A DNA stretch of 64,000 bases from Maridesulfovibrio bastinii DSM 16055 (GCF_000429985.1 NZ_AUCX01000008.1:176881-240880), one strand, 5' to 3'. Positions 1 through 9,114 are shown, counted from the stretch's first letter. A program made the numbers and translations. Notes: a model not told the origin generated them from the sequence alone.

Positions 1-1
1 C

Positions 2-121
2 AAACCATGGCCTGTCCGACAGTCCGAAAACTGGCTAAAATCCGGCTGGGGAATAATGATAGACGATGCAATTGCCGGAATATACGCTGCAATATGCCTC
101 TGGCTTATAAGAATGATCTGA
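2..121 (+). CDS. pgpA: Phosphatidylglycerophosphatase A, C-terminal fragment
   Basis: This is the last 39 codons of an open frame that enters from outside the window and stops with TGA at 119-121. The residues KPWPVR, then GWGIMIDDAIAG, then IYAA followed by a hydrophobic end match the C-terminus of PgpA, the membrane enzyme that removes the phosphate from phosphatidylglycerophosphate to make phosphatidylglycerol. The paired Asp of IDD and the following hydrophobic helix are the recognisable part. Only the tail is visible, so the start and the other catalytic motifs cannot be checked. The gene converges on the tol-pal block and both probably share the terminator at 185-219. Confidence 0.75.
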   Translation, partial: KPWPVRQSENWLKSGWGIMIDDAIAGIYAAICLWLIRMI

Positions 122-184
122 TACTTTTAATTCTTAAAAGATGAGCCTGATTTGTTTTGAGCTCAAAGACTGTCACAGAAACAG

Positions 185-219
185 AAAAAGCCCGCAATCT
201 CTATGATTACGGGCTTATT
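185..219. terminator. Bidirectional rho-independent terminator between pgpA and pal
   Basis: Inverted arms at 188-199 and 205-216 form a 12-bp stem with one mismatch around a 5-base loop (TCTAT). An A-run on the left and a T-rich stretch on the right would give a U-tail in either direction. It lies between the convergent ends of pgpA and pal, so it can serve both. Confidence 0.75.
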
Positions 220-237
220 TATTCAAAGGGCAGACTG

Positions 238-837
238 CTAATTATAGTTCAGATTAAACTGAACACGACGGTTCTGAGCCCATGCAGTTTCGTTATGAGC
301 CGGATCAAGAGGCTTTTCTTCACCGAAGCTTACAACACTGAGTCTCTGTGGTTCAACTCCAAGAAGAATAAGAAATTCATATACAGCTCTGGCGCGACGT
401 TCACCGAGGGCAAGGTTATACTCTTCTGTTCCACGCTCATCACAATAACCCTCAATAACCATGGATACGTTATCAAACTTCTTAAGAATCTCAGCTTTCT
501 GCTGCAACAGATCACGGTATTCAGGTTTGATTTCAAATGAATCAAAATCAAAATGAATCAGATTTCCAAGATCAGTCATTGCAGCTTTAAATTCCTGCTG
601 CTGTTTCTGTTCTTCAGCTTTTCTTTCAGCTTCAAGCGCTTCTTCTTTCAACTGCTGTTCCTGACGAAGCCTTGCTTCTTCTTCAAGACGGACTTTTTCC
701 TTACTCTGCTGCTCCTGCATCTGTTCTGCAACAGCGGCAGAAGGAGCTGAAGACTCAACACGCTTCTTTGCACATCCGGCAGCAAAGCCGAGTACTAAAG
801 TAAACGCCAAACACAACATCAATGCTCTTACTTTCAT
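238..837 (-). CDS. pal: Peptidoglycan-associated lipoprotein Pal
   Basis: Outer-membrane lipoprotein that anchors the outer membrane to peptidoglycan and interacts with TolB. The 199-residue product has a lipoprotein signal ending LGFAAGC (lipidated Cys near residue 22), a Glu/Gln/Lys-rich coiled linker at about 35-85, and a C-terminal OmpA-like domain at about 92-195. That domain contains the conserved DERGTEEYNLALGERRA block, which includes the Asp and Arg expected to bind diaminopimelate. The start has a clear GGAGG six bases upstream. It is the last gene of the tolQRAB-pal block. A 235-bp gap separates it from tolB, so a separate pal promoter is possible, although I could not identify one confidently. 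Confidence 0.95.
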   Translation of the reverse strand: MKVRALMLCLAFTLVLGFAAGCAKKRVESSAPSAAVAEQMQEQQSKEKVRLEEEARLRQEQQLKEEALEAERKAEEQKQQQEFKAAMTDLGNLIHFDFDSFEIKPEYRDLLQQKAEILKKFDNVSMVIEGYCDERGTEEYNLALGERRARAVYEFLILLGVEPQRLSVVSFGEEKPLDPAHNETAWAQNRRVQFNLNYN

Positions 838-1072
838 TTTTCCTCCTGAACAGGCTACAGTCGTAACAGAATTTCGCCCTACTGTAAGTTCTGAATTAAT
901 TTATCCATTTGACATTAAATTGTTTTACAAAAAAATCAAGCAATCAGAAAAACATCTCTGTTAAACTTTCTAAATGAAGAAAAACAGCAAAAAACTCTCA
1001 TCACATAATCGATTTTCAGCATACATATAACAATGAGACGGATAAGGAAAGGGTGTTGAAAAAATAAGTCTA

Positions 1073-2449
1073 CTATTTAGACCCCAAAGGACCTTTCCAT
1101 GCAGGAGAAGTTGCTTCGCCCTTTCCTGTCGGGACCAGCATTGCGGGATCTCCATGTCTGGTAGTCATATAAATTTTATATCCACCTGTCCGGCTGGAAG
1201 TAAAAGCTATAAAGTATCCATCAGGACCAAAAGCCGGGTCTTCATCATTACCCGGACCGAATGTAAGCTGCTTCTCAGCGCCACTTAACATGTCATGCAC
1301 AAAAATGCGATGTCCTTCCGAGGTCTGTCTGGAAAAAGCCACAAACCGGCCATCGGGACTTATTGTCGGATTAGTATTATATTTACCGTCATAAGTAACA
1401 CGCGTTATTTTGCCAGTATCCATGTTAAGCATAAAAATATGAGGATTTCCATACTTACCTGAAACAAAAACCATCTTCTTTCCAGTTTTGTCAAAATCCG
1501 GTGAAACTTCAATTGCCCAACTCTTTGCGAGCGGTTTGTCCGGTTTCAAGTTTGAATCAAGCAGATAAATATCGGAATCACCATTAAGAGTAAGTGTAAC
1601 AGCAAGTCTGCCATCAGGAAGATATGTTGGAGAAATAACAGTGTTTCCGGGAAGATTCTTCTGATCTATACGCCCGGTGGAACTATCCCACATGCAGAGC
1701 AGATGCTGCCGTGCCCCAAGACGGGTAAAAGCCATTTTTTTACCGTCAATGGACCAGCATGGGCTTAAATTCACTCCGCCAAGGTGACTCACCTGCTGAA
1801 GTCCTCTACCCTGAGGGCTGACAGTAAATATTTCTTTGTTGTCACCGCTTTTACGCACAAACGCTATCGTAGATTCAAAAAATCCTGCATGACCGGTCAA
1901 CTGCTTCATGACATGAGAGCAGAATTTATCGGCTATACCTCCAAGCAATTCCTGTTTTACCTGCGAATAACGCTTTCCAACGACGGTTCTTCCATTAAAA
2001 GTACCTATAAATCTAAGGCTGACTTTCTTTTCACCGTCAGGCATTACTGTCCATCCGGTAGTTAAAGCGAAATCAACCTTGGAAAGTCTGAGAGGCTTTA
2101 AATCAACCTGACCGGGTTTGACTCCTCTAGAAGGATCACCACCAAGTATCTGCCCGAGTGGTACGACATTCAGAAAAGGCAGAAAGGAAATATCGTGTCT
2201 CAATTCTTTATCGAAAGCCTTAGCTTCTATCGGAAGCGGCAGTTCGGAATTGCCGCGACCTTTATATCTTCCCTCGTCAAGAGTTCTCGGAGGCAGGATT
2301 ACAATATTAACCTGACGCTGCCCCGGTCCGAAGATATCGACTGTCAGGGTATCCTGACCAAAGGCGGTGGAAACACCGGATGTGCCGCAGATAATCAGGC
2401 AAAAAAAGCAGCACGTCATTAATGTTGAGATTTTGTCTACTATTCGCAT
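1073..2449 (-). CDS. tolB: Tol-Pal system periplasmic beta-propeller TolB
   Basis: Periplasmic protein that binds Pal and TolA and helps keep the outer membrane attached during division. The 458-residue product has an N-terminal signal peptide (hydrophobic about 10-30, cleavage near AFG-QD), a TolB N-terminal domain to about residue 170, and then repeated WD/TolB propeller blades. The blades carry motifs such as LSPCWSIDGKKMAFTR, VSPDFDKTGKKMVFVS, ISPDGRFVAFSR and FGPDGYFIAFTSSR. It starts 12 bases downstream of the tolA stop, so the two are probably co-transcribed. Confidence 0.95.
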   Translation of the reverse strand: MRIVDKISTLMTCCFFCLIICGTSGVSTAFGQDTLTVDIFGPGQRQVNIVILPPRTLDEGRYKGRGNSELPLPIEAKAFDKELRHDISFLPFLNVVPLGQILGGDPSRGVKPGQVDLKPLRLSKVDFALTTGWTVMPDGEKKVSLRFIGTFNGRTVVGKRYSQVKQELLGGIADKFCSHVMKQLTGHAGFFESTIAFVRKSGDNKEIFTVSPQGRGLQQVSHLGGVNLSPCWSIDGKKMAFTRLGARQHLLCMWDSSTGRIDQKNLPGNTVISPTYLPDGRLAVTLTLNGDSDIYLLDSNLKPDKPLAKSWAIEVSPDFDKTGKKMVFVSGKYGNPHIFMLNMDTGKITRVTYDGKYNTNPTISPDGRFVAFSRQTSEGHRIFVHDMLSGAEKQLTFGPGNDEDPAFGPDGYFIAFTSSRTGGYKIYMTTRHGDPAMLVPTGKGEATSPAWKGPLGSK

Positions 2450-2461
2450 TTAGATATATCC

Positions 2462-3367
2462 CTAATTATCAAGATCATGCAGATTGAAATTGACAACTAT
2501 TTTTTTGATTGAATTTCCGGGAGGTTCAGGCAGGACCTCGGTATCTTTTAAAGCACTGAGCACAGAATCATCAAAGTCAGCATTTCCGGAAGACTTAACA
2601 ATTCTCACCCCGGTAATAGTGCCATCAGATTTAAGAGCGATTTCCACAGCAGCAGTCATTTCCTGCTGATGACCGCCAAAAACGGGAAAACGCCAGTTTT
2701 TCTTAACTTCCTGCCGAACAATCTGACCATATACCTGAACCAGACCTGTGGCAGAGGCTGTCCCATCTCCTTCAATTTGAGCAGCATTAGCCTGAGCTTC
2801 TGAACGAAGTCCAGCAAGTTCCCGGGCAACTGCGGCCCTTTCAGCCTTTTCTTTTTTATCAACTTCTTTTCTAAGATCAGATAACGCTCCGGCAAGCAGA
2901 TCCTCACCACTTGGTTCAGGCTTTTTGGCCGGTGCTGTTTTTTTAACCGGAGCTGGAGATTTCTTCTTCACAGGCTTCGGTTTTTTCTCAGGAGTCTTTT
3001 TCTTAGTCGTACTATGAGTTTCAACTTTTTTGGGAGAAATAGGCTTAGCTTTTGGCTTGGCTTTAGGTTTTGGTGGAACTTTTGGCGCAGGCTTTTGCGT
3101 GGGTTCAGCCTTAACTTTTGCCACAGGAGCTGCTGGCTGTTTCTTGGGAATACTTACAGCTTCGGGCTTGGAGACTTTTGCCGGAGCCGGAGCCGGAGCT
3201 TTTTTTACAACAGGAGCTTTAGGAGCCGGAGCAAGACTGACCAGATCAACCTTATATATAGGCTTATCAAGCGAAATTTTAGTAGGCGAAGAAACAGACC
3301 ACGTTAAAGCCAGTGTTATAAGGCCAACGTGGAATAAAATGGAAAAAATAAAACCAATAATACGCAT
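2462..3367 (-). CDS. tolA: TolA/TonB-family periplasmic bridging protein
   Basis: Links the TolQR inner-membrane motor to TolB/Pal. The 301-residue product has one N-terminal membrane helix (about residues 4-24), a long Pro/Lys/Ala-rich segment at about 45-155 expected to span the periplasm, a charged helical stretch at about 160-195, and a C-terminal TonB/TolA domain from about 210. That domain has VYGQIVRQEVKKNWRFP and the SSGNADFDDSVLSALKD block typical of TonB C-terminal domains. I assign TolA rather than TonB because it lies between tolR and tolB. The weakly conserved central region is normal for the family. Confidence 0.88.
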   Translation of the reverse strand: MRIIGFIFSILFHVGLITLALTWSVSSPTKISLDKPIYKVDLVSLAPAPKAPVVKKAPAPAPAKVSKPEAVSIPKKQPAAPVAKVKAEPTQKPAPKVPPKPKAKPKAKPISPKKVETHSTTKKKTPEKKPKPVKKKSPAPVKKTAPAKKPEPSGEDLLAGALSDLRKEVDKKEKAERAAVARELAGLRSEAQANAAQIEGDGTASATGLVQVYGQIVRQEVKKNWRFPVFGGHQQEMTAAVEIALKSDGTITGVRIVKSSGNADFDDSVLSALKDTEVLPEPPGNSIKKIVVNFNLHDLDN

Positions 3368-3420
3368 CAGGAAATCCGCCGTGTGAAAACCGGAGGAAAA
3401 TAAAAACCAATCATTAACCC

Positions 3421-3843
3421 TTACCTTTTCCTGTCCGGCTTATCATCAGGTTCAGCCACTATGCCCAACTTTTCAATTCCGGCGGATTTAATTTCACCCA
3501 TGACTTTAACAACATCCCCATAGGGAACCTGCTTATCAGCCCGGAGAAAAAGCATTTTATGCTGCTTTTTAACCAGATTCACAAGATGGGATTCCAGTTC
3601 ATTAAAAGCTACTTTATATTCATCAATAAAAATATCACCGTTACTGCTTATTGAGAGCACGAGATGGTCATCATCCTGCGGCAGAGAACGCACCGTTTTC
3701 GTCTGAGGAAGATCAACTTCAACACCCTGAGTCATAAGAGGAGCTGTAACCATAAAAATTATCAGCAAAACAAGCATGACATCAACAAACGGGGTCACGT
3801 TGATCTCGGCCAGCATACCCTGACCATGAGTTTTAAGAGCCAT
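3421..3843 (-). CDS. tolR: Tol-Pal motor subunit TolR (ExbD family)
   Basis: Inner-membrane subunit that, with TolQ, uses the proton gradient to energise TolA. At 140 residues it has the usual ExbD/TolR size. The single membrane helix contains the essential acidic residue in the block EINVTPFVDVMLVLLIIFMV (Asp near residue 22), followed by a periplasmic domain with LPQTK and LRADKQVPYGDVVKVMGEIKSAG. It starts three bases after the tolQ stop. The genetic neighbourhood settles TolR over ExbD. Confidence 0.93.
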   Translation of the reverse strand: MALKTHGQGMLAEINVTPFVDVMLVLLIIFMVTAPLMTQGVEVDLPQTKTVRSLPQDDDHLVLSISSNGDIFIDEYKVAFNELESHLVNLVKKQHKMLFLRADKQVPYGDVVKVMGEIKSAGIEKLGIVAEPDDKPDRKR

Positions 3844-3846
3844 AAA

Positions 3847-4605
3847 CTACTCTCCGGAGTCCCTGTCTGATTGAGCTGACTTTGGGTCCGCCCATGAAAC
3901 TTCACGTTCAACACGGTTTAGAAAAGAACTGGCGAAGTTAACCATTTCAGTTTCAATGCCAGCCAGAACACCAAGGAAAAAGTTGTAGGCGATTGTAGCA
4001 GGGATAGCCACGGCAAGACCTATGGCTGTAGCAACAAGGGCTTCAGATATTCCCGGTGCAACAGCTGCAAGAGCTGCGGTTTTGGCCTGCCCGATGGAAT
4101 GGAAAGAATGCATAATTCCCCAGACTGTACCAAAAAGTCCGATGAAAGGAGCTCCATTGGCACAGGTTGCAAGAAAAGAAAGGGATGAAGTGAGTCTCTT
4201 CATCTCCGAGCTTACTCTCTGCCGCAGAACCCTTCGTAAAGTATCCTTGATAAGTTTACGCCTGTGAGCTGGAGGAACGCTTGATTTTTCAAGTGAACGA
4301 AATTCTTTCACCGCGGAAGTACCAATACGGTACAATGGAGAAGAACGATCACTGCTAATCTGTTGCAAACCGGAAGAAAGAGAATCAGCGTTCTCCATAA
4401 TTCTGTTTCCACGCAAAACCATTCTTCTGGCCCTGCCAAGCGATATCAGTTTGCCGAAAATTATAGTCCAGCTCCATAAAGACATCGCCACCAGCAGGCA
4501 GAGAATCCCTTTGACCACTATAGTGGCAGATTCCAGCATTGCCAGAATATCACCTTGAGGCATTAAATCCATCACCTTAGCACGCACCTGTTGTTTTATG
4601 GACAC
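3847..4605 (-). CDS. tolQ: Tol-Pal motor subunit TolQ (MotA/TolQ/ExbB family)
   Basis: Proton-channel subunit of the Tol motor. It has three predicted membrane helices: about residues 30-50, then a pair near 140-165 and 180-215 containing LATCANGAPFIGLFGTVWGIM and VAPGISEALVATAIGLAVAIPA, the conserved ExbB/TolQ signature. The longest frame uses a GTG at 4605 with only a close-set AGGA. An internal ATG at 4572 (MDLMPQGD) is preceded by AAGG and fits the usual TolQ N-terminus better, so the true start may be about 11 codons shorter. It is the first tol gene, ten bases after the sirtuin stop. Confidence 0.92.
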   Translation of the reverse strand: MSIKQQVRAKVMDLMPQGDILAMLESATIVVKGILCLLVAMSLWSWTIIFGKLISLGRARRMVLRGNRIMENADSLSSGLQQISSDRSSPLYRIGTSAVKEFRSLEKSSVPPAHRRKLIKDTLRRVLRQRVSSEMKRLTSSLSFLATCANGAPFIGLFGTVWGIMHSFHSIGQAKTAALAAVAPGISEALVATAIGLAVAIPATIAYNFFLGVLAGIETEMVNFASSFLNRVEREVSWADPKSAQSDRDSGE

Positions 4606-4614
4606 AAGTCCTGA

Positions 4615-5370
4615 TTAAAATTCTTTTCTCAAAAGTTCGTCTGCTATCAGCGGAAGAATATCTTCTGCCGGAGCATCAAAACTCAAATCACATATTGAAG
4701 AATAAGCGGAACCATTTTTATTGATTTCAATCAATTTCCCACCATTCTTTTTAATCTGAGACGGTATCATATTAGCAGGAGCAACTTCACCGGAAGTACC
4801 AACAATAACTGCCAGATCAGCTCCACCAGAATAAAAATCGCCTTCTTTCATGGCTTGCTCGGGAATCCTTTCGCCGAAAAAAACAAGATCAGGTCTTATA
4901 AGACCTCCACAGCTTGTACACCGCGGAGGTTCAAGCCCTTTACCTTTTCTCTTTGCGACATTGTAATGAAAGGGTTCACCACATTTCATGCAGTAGAAAC
5001 TGCTGCAATTACCATGAAATTCTATAACATTTGAAGAACCGGAACGCTGGTGCAGGTCATCTATATTCTGGGTTATAACCGCCTGTATATAACCGGAGCT
5101 CTCCATTTCAGCCAAAGCAAAATGAGCATTATTAGGCTCTGCTTTAACGACAAAAGCAGCTGTTTCATCCAGAAACTTCCAGACGGCTGCGGGATTTTTA
5201 TGAAGAGCTTCTATTGATGCGACCTTCTGCGGGTCATATCTGGCCCAGAGGCCTCCCGGACTTCTAAAGTCCGGTATCCCGCTTGCAACAGAAATTCCGG
5301 CGCCTGTCAGAGCAACAGCACAGGAAGCACTGCGTATCATAAATGCGGCTTCTTTGACTACTGAACTCAC
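4615..5370 (-). CDS. cobB: NAD-dependent protein deacylase, Sir2 family
   Basis: Removes acyl groups from lysines while consuming NAD+. The 251-residue protein shows the sirtuin order: GAGIS at about 23-27, GIPDFRSPGGLW, TQNIDDLH with the NAD-binding Gln/Asn/Asp, the catalytic His in EFHGN, two CxxC pairs (CMKC and CTSC) for structural zinc, IRPDLVFFGE, and GTSGEVAPA. It starts at GTG with AGGAG nine bases upstream. It lies between a PHP phosphatase and tolQ on the same strand, which suggests co-transcription rather than a shared function. Confidence 0.93.
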   Translation of the reverse strand: MSSVVKEAAFMIRSASCAVALTGAGISVASGIPDFRSPGGLWARYDPQKVASIEALHKNPAAVWKFLDETAAFVVKAEPNNAHFALAEMESSGYIQAVITQNIDDLHQRSGSSNVIEFHGNCSSFYCMKCGEPFHYNVAKRKGKGLEPPRCTSCGGLIRPDLVFFGERIPEQAMKEGDFYSGGADLAVIVGTSGEVAPANMIPSQIKKNGGKLIEINKNGSAYSSICDLSFDAPAEDILPLIADELLRKEF

Positions 5371-5393
5371 CGGAAAAACTCCTGACCTGCCTC

Positions 5394-6056
5394 TCAGCCT
5401 TTCTTACGATTCATCATTCTCTGAACAAGCTGGCGTGAATTCTGTTCAGCCTGCTCATATTCTTCAAAACTCATACCTGCTCCAAGAGCAACCTTGCGCC
5501 TCATATCCAGACCGATGAGATCTCCCGGAGCATGTGCATCATTATTTATGACCAGCTTTGCGCCATACTTGCGAGCCAGTGAAACAACATGACCGTTGGT
5601 CAGGCTATGCCCTTTACGGGTTGTAATCTCAAGACAGATTCCCCGTCTGGCTGCAAGTTCGACTTCAACCTCTGAAATAAGGCCGGGATGGGCAAGAATA
5701 TCCACTCCGGCTTCAATAGCTGCCAGATTTGTTCCTTCAGCGACAGGTTCAACGACTGTTTCACCATGCACAACAACGTGGTCCGCACCTTTTGCACGGG
5801 CGCGCTCAACAAGGTCGCCGATAAGTCCCGGAGGAACATGGGTGAGTTCTACACCGCAAAACACATTTATATCAAAAAAATGCCCGTCATTTCTGGCAAA
5901 AGGCAGGATGTTGTTTAGAATCAATTCAAGATTGCTGGAATCAGCATGATCAGAGATTCCAATGGCCTGATATCCGGCTACTCTGGCCCGTCTGACAAGT
6001 TCAGCCGGTATAAGCTCACCATCGCTGAAAACCGTATGTGTATGAAGATCAATCAT
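5394..6056 (-). CDS. PHP-domain phosphoesterase (histidinol-phosphatase-like)
   Basis: Metal-dependent phosphoesterase of the PHP superfamily. With the start at 6056 the protein begins MIDLHTHTVFSDGEL, the classic metal-binding motif 1. GISDHAD, CGVELTHVP, ADHVVVHGE, DILAHPGL and INNDAHAPGDL follow in order and supply the remaining His/Asp/Glu ligands. At 220 residues it is a compact PHP protein of the YcdX/histidinol-phosphatase type; the substrate cannot be read from sequence. An upstream extension of the frame runs into the preceding gene and lacks family similarity, so I reject it. The gene starts eight bases after the preceding stop. Confidence 0.85.
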   Translation of the reverse strand: MIDLHTHTVFSDGELIPAELVRRARVAGYQAIGISDHADSSNLELILNNILPFARNDGHFFDINVFCGVELTHVPPGLIGDLVERARAKGADHVVVHGETVVEPVAEGTNLAAIEAGVDILAHPGLISEVEVELAARRGICLEITTRKGHSLTNGHVVSLARKYGAKLVINNDAHAPGDLIGLDMRRKVALGAGMSFEEYEQAEQNSRQLVQRMMNRKKG

Positions 6057-6063
6057 AAAAAAC

Positions 6064-6546
6064 CTACATTTTATATTTAAAATCGTCCGGAGAAAGATTT
6101 TCAAATTCTTCGGACCAGTCATCACTTTTAGCAGCAGATTCGTCCTCAGGGTCATGCGTTCCAGCCTGTTCAAGGACTTCAGGTGAAACAAGCACAGGAG
6201 CCCCTGATCTCAAAGCAACTGCAACCGCATCAGAGGGACGCGAATCAAGTCGTTTAATCGTCTCTTTATGAGAAATCAGAATTTCTGAATAAAAAGTGCC
6301 TTGGTCAACTTTTAAAATCTCAACAGAAACAACCTCTCCATCCAGCATATGGATAGAATCGAGCAGAAGGTCATGGGTCATGGGTCTCGGGAATTCAACT
6401 TCATTAAGGACAAGTGAAATAGACATGGCTTCCATAGCTCCTATCCATATAGGTAGCATAATTCCTGATTTATCATCCTTTAGTACAAGGATCGGAGATT
6501 CGGAATCTTTATCTACTGCCAGTCCGTACACCTGCATTTCTACCAT
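6064..6546 (-). CDS. Bifunctional nuclease family protein (DUF151/BFN)
   Basis: A 160-residue protein of the DUF151/BFN family, whose plant member has both RNase and DNase activity; the role in bacteria is poorly defined. Family features are VYGLAVDKDSESPILVLKDD near the N-terminus, LPIWIGAMEAMSI, RPMTHDLL, and RPSDAVAVALRSGAPVLVS. It overlaps the 3' end of miaB by a few bases and is followed immediately by the PHP gene, so all three are probably one transcript. Confidence 0.85.
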   Translation of the reverse strand: MVEMQVYGLAVDKDSESPILVLKDDKSGIMLPIWIGAMEAMSISLVLNEVEFPRPMTHDLLLDSIHMLDGEVVSVEILKVDQGTFYSEILISHKETIKRLDSRPSDAVAVALRSGAPVLVSPEVLEQAGTHDPEDESAAKSDDWSEEFENLSPDDFKYKM

Positions 6547-7916
6547 GGATTTCCAACCTTCTTCCCGAAAAGGGAATGATTCTTGGCCTCGGTAATAAGC
6601 ACCTTAAGCAGTTTTCCTCCAAGAGAATCATCATCTGTGATTCCTGAAAGAGGAACATTCACAACTCTTCCCCATGGATCTTTGCCGCGCCAGTGGATAT
6701 CTCCTTCCCCCTGCTTGCGGCTGGGACGCTCAAGAAGAATTTCAGTCTCACGGCCGACACATCTTTCTAGAGATTCTCTAGTAATATGGTTTTGCCTTTC
6801 CTGCAAGCGGGTAAGCCGTTTTTGTGCAATATCGTCACTTACTTTAGGTTTAAATTTTACCGCTGCAACACCGGGTCGATCTGAATATTTAAAAGAAAAA
6901 CTGCTTTCAAAACGAACTTTTTCAAGCATTTCCATCGTATCTTCAAAATCCTCATCAGTTTCACCGGGGAAACCGACAATGATGTCTGTACTTAAAGAAA
7001 TTTCGGGACACGCAGCTTTAAGCCCGTCGACAATTTCAAGATATCTCTTACGGTCGTATTTACGCCCCATCCTTTTAAGTACGGAATCTGATCCGGACTG
7101 CATGGGCAGATGCAGCTGAGGACAAAGATTAGGAAGCTCGCCAAAAGCGGTGATAACTTCAGGAGCAATATCTTTAGGATGTGAGGTGGTGAATCTGATT
7201 CTTTCAAGACCGGCTATTGCTGAGATTTTATAAAGAAGATCAGCAAAGCTCACCCCTGTCCCGCCGCTGTCCATACCAAAGCTGTTTACGTTCTGACCAA
7301 GCAGAGTAATTTCACGCACACCGGATTCTACAAGGTTTCGGCATTCTTCAATTACCTGTTCGGGATCTCTGGATTTCTGACGTCCGCGAGTATAGGGAAC
7401 TATGCAGTAGGTGCAGAAATTATCGCAGCCCTGCATTATATTTACAAAGGCCTGCCCGGTGATTGTTCCGATTCCCGGAGGGACAAGGTCCTGATACGGG
7501 CTGGAATCTACTTTCTCACGTTCAGGATAATCCGTAAGAAAATCATTAAAGATTAATTTTTTGTTATGGTCCTCGGCCAGCTCTTCCAAAGCCTGTGGAG
7601 CTTTGGCAATGCCGTCACTGCCGAAAACGAGTCTGACAAAAGGAAATTTTTCAAAAAAACCATCTCCTATCTGCTGGGCGACGCAGCCACCGACAGCAAC
7701 AAAAGACCCCGGTTTGGTGCAATAACCGCCAAGCCTTCCAAGGACACTGTAAACCTTTTGTTCAGGCTTCTCCCTGACACTGCATGTATTGACAACAAAG
7801 ACTTCGGCTTCGGATTCTTCCACAGCTTCCCATCCCCGGCTTTCCATAGCTCTTATAAGCCAGTCGGAATCGTGGACATTCATCTGACAACCAAATGTGA
7901 TTACATTAAATTTCAT
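6540..7916 (-). CDS. miaB: tRNA-2-methylthio-N6-dimethylallyladenosine synthase MiaB
   Basis: Radical-SAM methylthiotransferase that adds the methylthio group to i6A37 in tRNAs reading UNN codons. The first cluster domain has FGCQMN, NTCSVRE and VGGCVAQ. The radical SAM domain has CDNFCTYC and the downstream block TRGRQKSR, then GLERIRFTTSHP, LPMQSGSD and DIIVGFPGETDEDF, and ends in a TRAM domain. The open frame extends to 7955, but the Met at 7916 (MKFNVITFGCQMN) matches the family N-terminus. No start in this stretch has a good Shine-Dalgarno, so the choice is tentative. Confidence 0.94.
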   Translation of the reverse strand: MKFNVITFGCQMNVHDSDWLIRAMESRGWEAVEESEAEVFVVNTCSVREKPEQKVYSVLGRLGGYCTKPGSFVAVGGCVAQQIGDGFFEKFPFVRLVFGSDGIAKAPQALEELAEDHNKKLIFNDFLTDYPEREKVDSSPYQDLVPPGIGTITGQAFVNIMQGCDNFCTYCIVPYTRGRQKSRDPEQVIEECRNLVESGVREITLLGQNVNSFGMDSGGTGVSFADLLYKISAIAGLERIRFTTSHPKDIAPEVITAFGELPNLCPQLHLPMQSGSDSVLKRMGRKYDRKRYLEIVDGLKAACPEISLSTDIIVGFPGETDEDFEDTMEMLEKVRFESSFSFKYSDRPGVAAVKFKPKVSDDIAQKRLTRLQERQNHITRESLERCVGRETEILLERPSRKQGEGDIHWRGKDPWGRVVNVPLSGITDDDSLGGKLLKVLITEAKNHSLFGKKVGNPW

Positions 7917-8019
7917 GTGGCGGACATAACTCATTCGTAAATTGTGGTAAAGCAAATCAATACCGTCATGGTTGGATTTAAAAGGATCTAAAAGACTATT
8001 TTACAGCAGCTAAAGCAGC

Positions 8020-8490
8020 TTAACTTTCAGGACGTCCGTAATCTTCTTTCAAAATTTTCAACTTCCCGGAAATTCTAACAATGATAAAATGTGGCCAGGC
8101 AATAGCTTTTTTGTCCTGTGTTCTATAACACCAGCGAACTCTAGCCTCAACTTGATTGTCCACATTTTTAATATAAGTAATTCTAAATAAATTTAATTTA
8201 AAACCATCATCCTGAAGTTTGCTTATGGTATCAGGTAAATTATTACAAAATTCTTTATAACTCATACTCGAATTGGAACTTAAAAAAAACTGATGCAGAT
8301 TTGAATCTTCTGTATATAATTTTTTTATTCCTTTAAGATCTCTTGCATTATAAGCATCTTTATAATCATATAATAAATTATAGACCTGTTCTTCAGTCTG
8401 ATCTTTAGTCTGATCATTTGAATCACTGAAAGCTGATGCAGGATACACAGTCAGAGCAATTAAAATTATCAGAAAAGCATAAAATTTCAT
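8020..8490 (-). CDS. Secreted NTF2/SnoaL-like small protein
   Basis: A 156-residue protein with a clear signal peptide (cleavage near ASA-FSD). The mature part begins with a Thr/Gln/Asp-rich linker. It then has YNLLYDYKDAYNARDLKGIKKLYTED, the typical first helices of NTF2/SnoaL cone-fold proteins that dimerise and bind small ligands. The C-terminal strands (VEARVRWCYRT, HFIIVRISGKLKILKEDYG) complete such a fold. No catalytic residues can be named. It lies alone between the APS-kinase-like gene and miaB, all on the minus strand, and its base composition is somewhat AT-richer than its neighbours. Confidence 0.55.
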   Translation of the reverse strand: MKFYAFLIILIALTVYPASAFSDSNDQTKDQTEEQVYNLLYDYKDAYNARDLKGIKKLYTEDSNLHQFFLSSNSSMSYKEFCNNLPDTISKLQDDGFKLNLFRITYIKNVDNQVEARVRWCYRTQDKKAIAWPHFIIVRISGKLKILKEDYGRPES

Positions 8491-8505
8491 AAGCAGCCTC
8501 CAGAT

Positions 8506-9114
8506 TCAGCATAGTCCGTTTATGTTACGCCATTTTTTCAAGCACTCATCAACATTATGCATAACATGGTCTGCATTAATACTATCTGTCAACACAATAC
8601 ATTCAGCAGCAGAATTTTTTTCAAAAGAAACATCAACCCCTATAACATCACCAAGTCCCTTAAACTGCCTGCCGGTCCTCTGTCTTTCGAGAGCTTTTTC
8701 ATAAAGTCCGGCCATAACCAGCCCGGCCTCTCTTCCTGCTTCACGTTTCATGGCCATATCAACAGGACATTCCAAATAGACTTCCGCAAAATTTCTTATT
8801 TTCTTTCTTGCGTAATCACGCCATTTGCGGAGGTATGCAGAGCCATCCATTATAACGCACTGACCACTCTCAACCAGTTTAGCAGCGTCTTCGACAAAAA
8901 GTTTATAAGCAAGCTCCCTCTCTTCCGGAGTGTACTTTGGTTGAGCTATATATTTTTTGCGACGTTCATCCATGGAAAGGTAAAAAACCTCCAGACCGTC
9001 ATTCTTCAATTTCTCAACAAGCTTCAAAGCCACGGTACTTTTCCCGCATCCCGGAAGCCCTGTTATCCATGCCGCCCACTTACGGTCAGCGCATATACTT
9101 TTCGATTCCGGCAT
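8506..9114 (-). CDS. P-loop kinase related to adenylylsulfate kinase
   Basis: A 202-residue nucleotide kinase-like protein. It has a Walker A motif, GLPGCGKST, near residue 20, and the order of an APS-kinase fold. The usual DGDxxR substrate loop is replaced by SMDERRKKY, and the C-terminal motif FKGLGDVIGVDVSFE resembles the FKGxxGIDxxYE region of APS kinases. VYLECPVDMAMKREAG matches the ExVxCPxxxxxxRD stretch. The altered substrate loop makes sulfate activation doubtful. The start at 9114 (GAGG upstream) lies inside the end of the neighbouring kinase, a 29-bp overlap implying coupled translation and a joint function. Confidence 0.65.
   Translation of the reverse strand: MPESKSICADRKWAAWITGLPGCGKSTVALKLVEKLKNDGLEVFYLSMDERRKKYIAQPKYTPEERELAYKLFVEDAAKLVESGQCVIMDGSAYLRKWRDYARKKIRNFAEVYLECPVDMAMKREAGREAGLVMAGLYEKALERQRTGRQFKGLGDVIGVDVSFEKNSAAECIVLTDSINADHVMHNVDECLKKWRNINGLC

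Noticed and set aside
6057..6191. N-terminal extension of the PHP protein
   Set aside because: It overlaps the preceding DUF151 gene, and the metal-binding MIDLHTHT motif normally sits at the very N-terminus.
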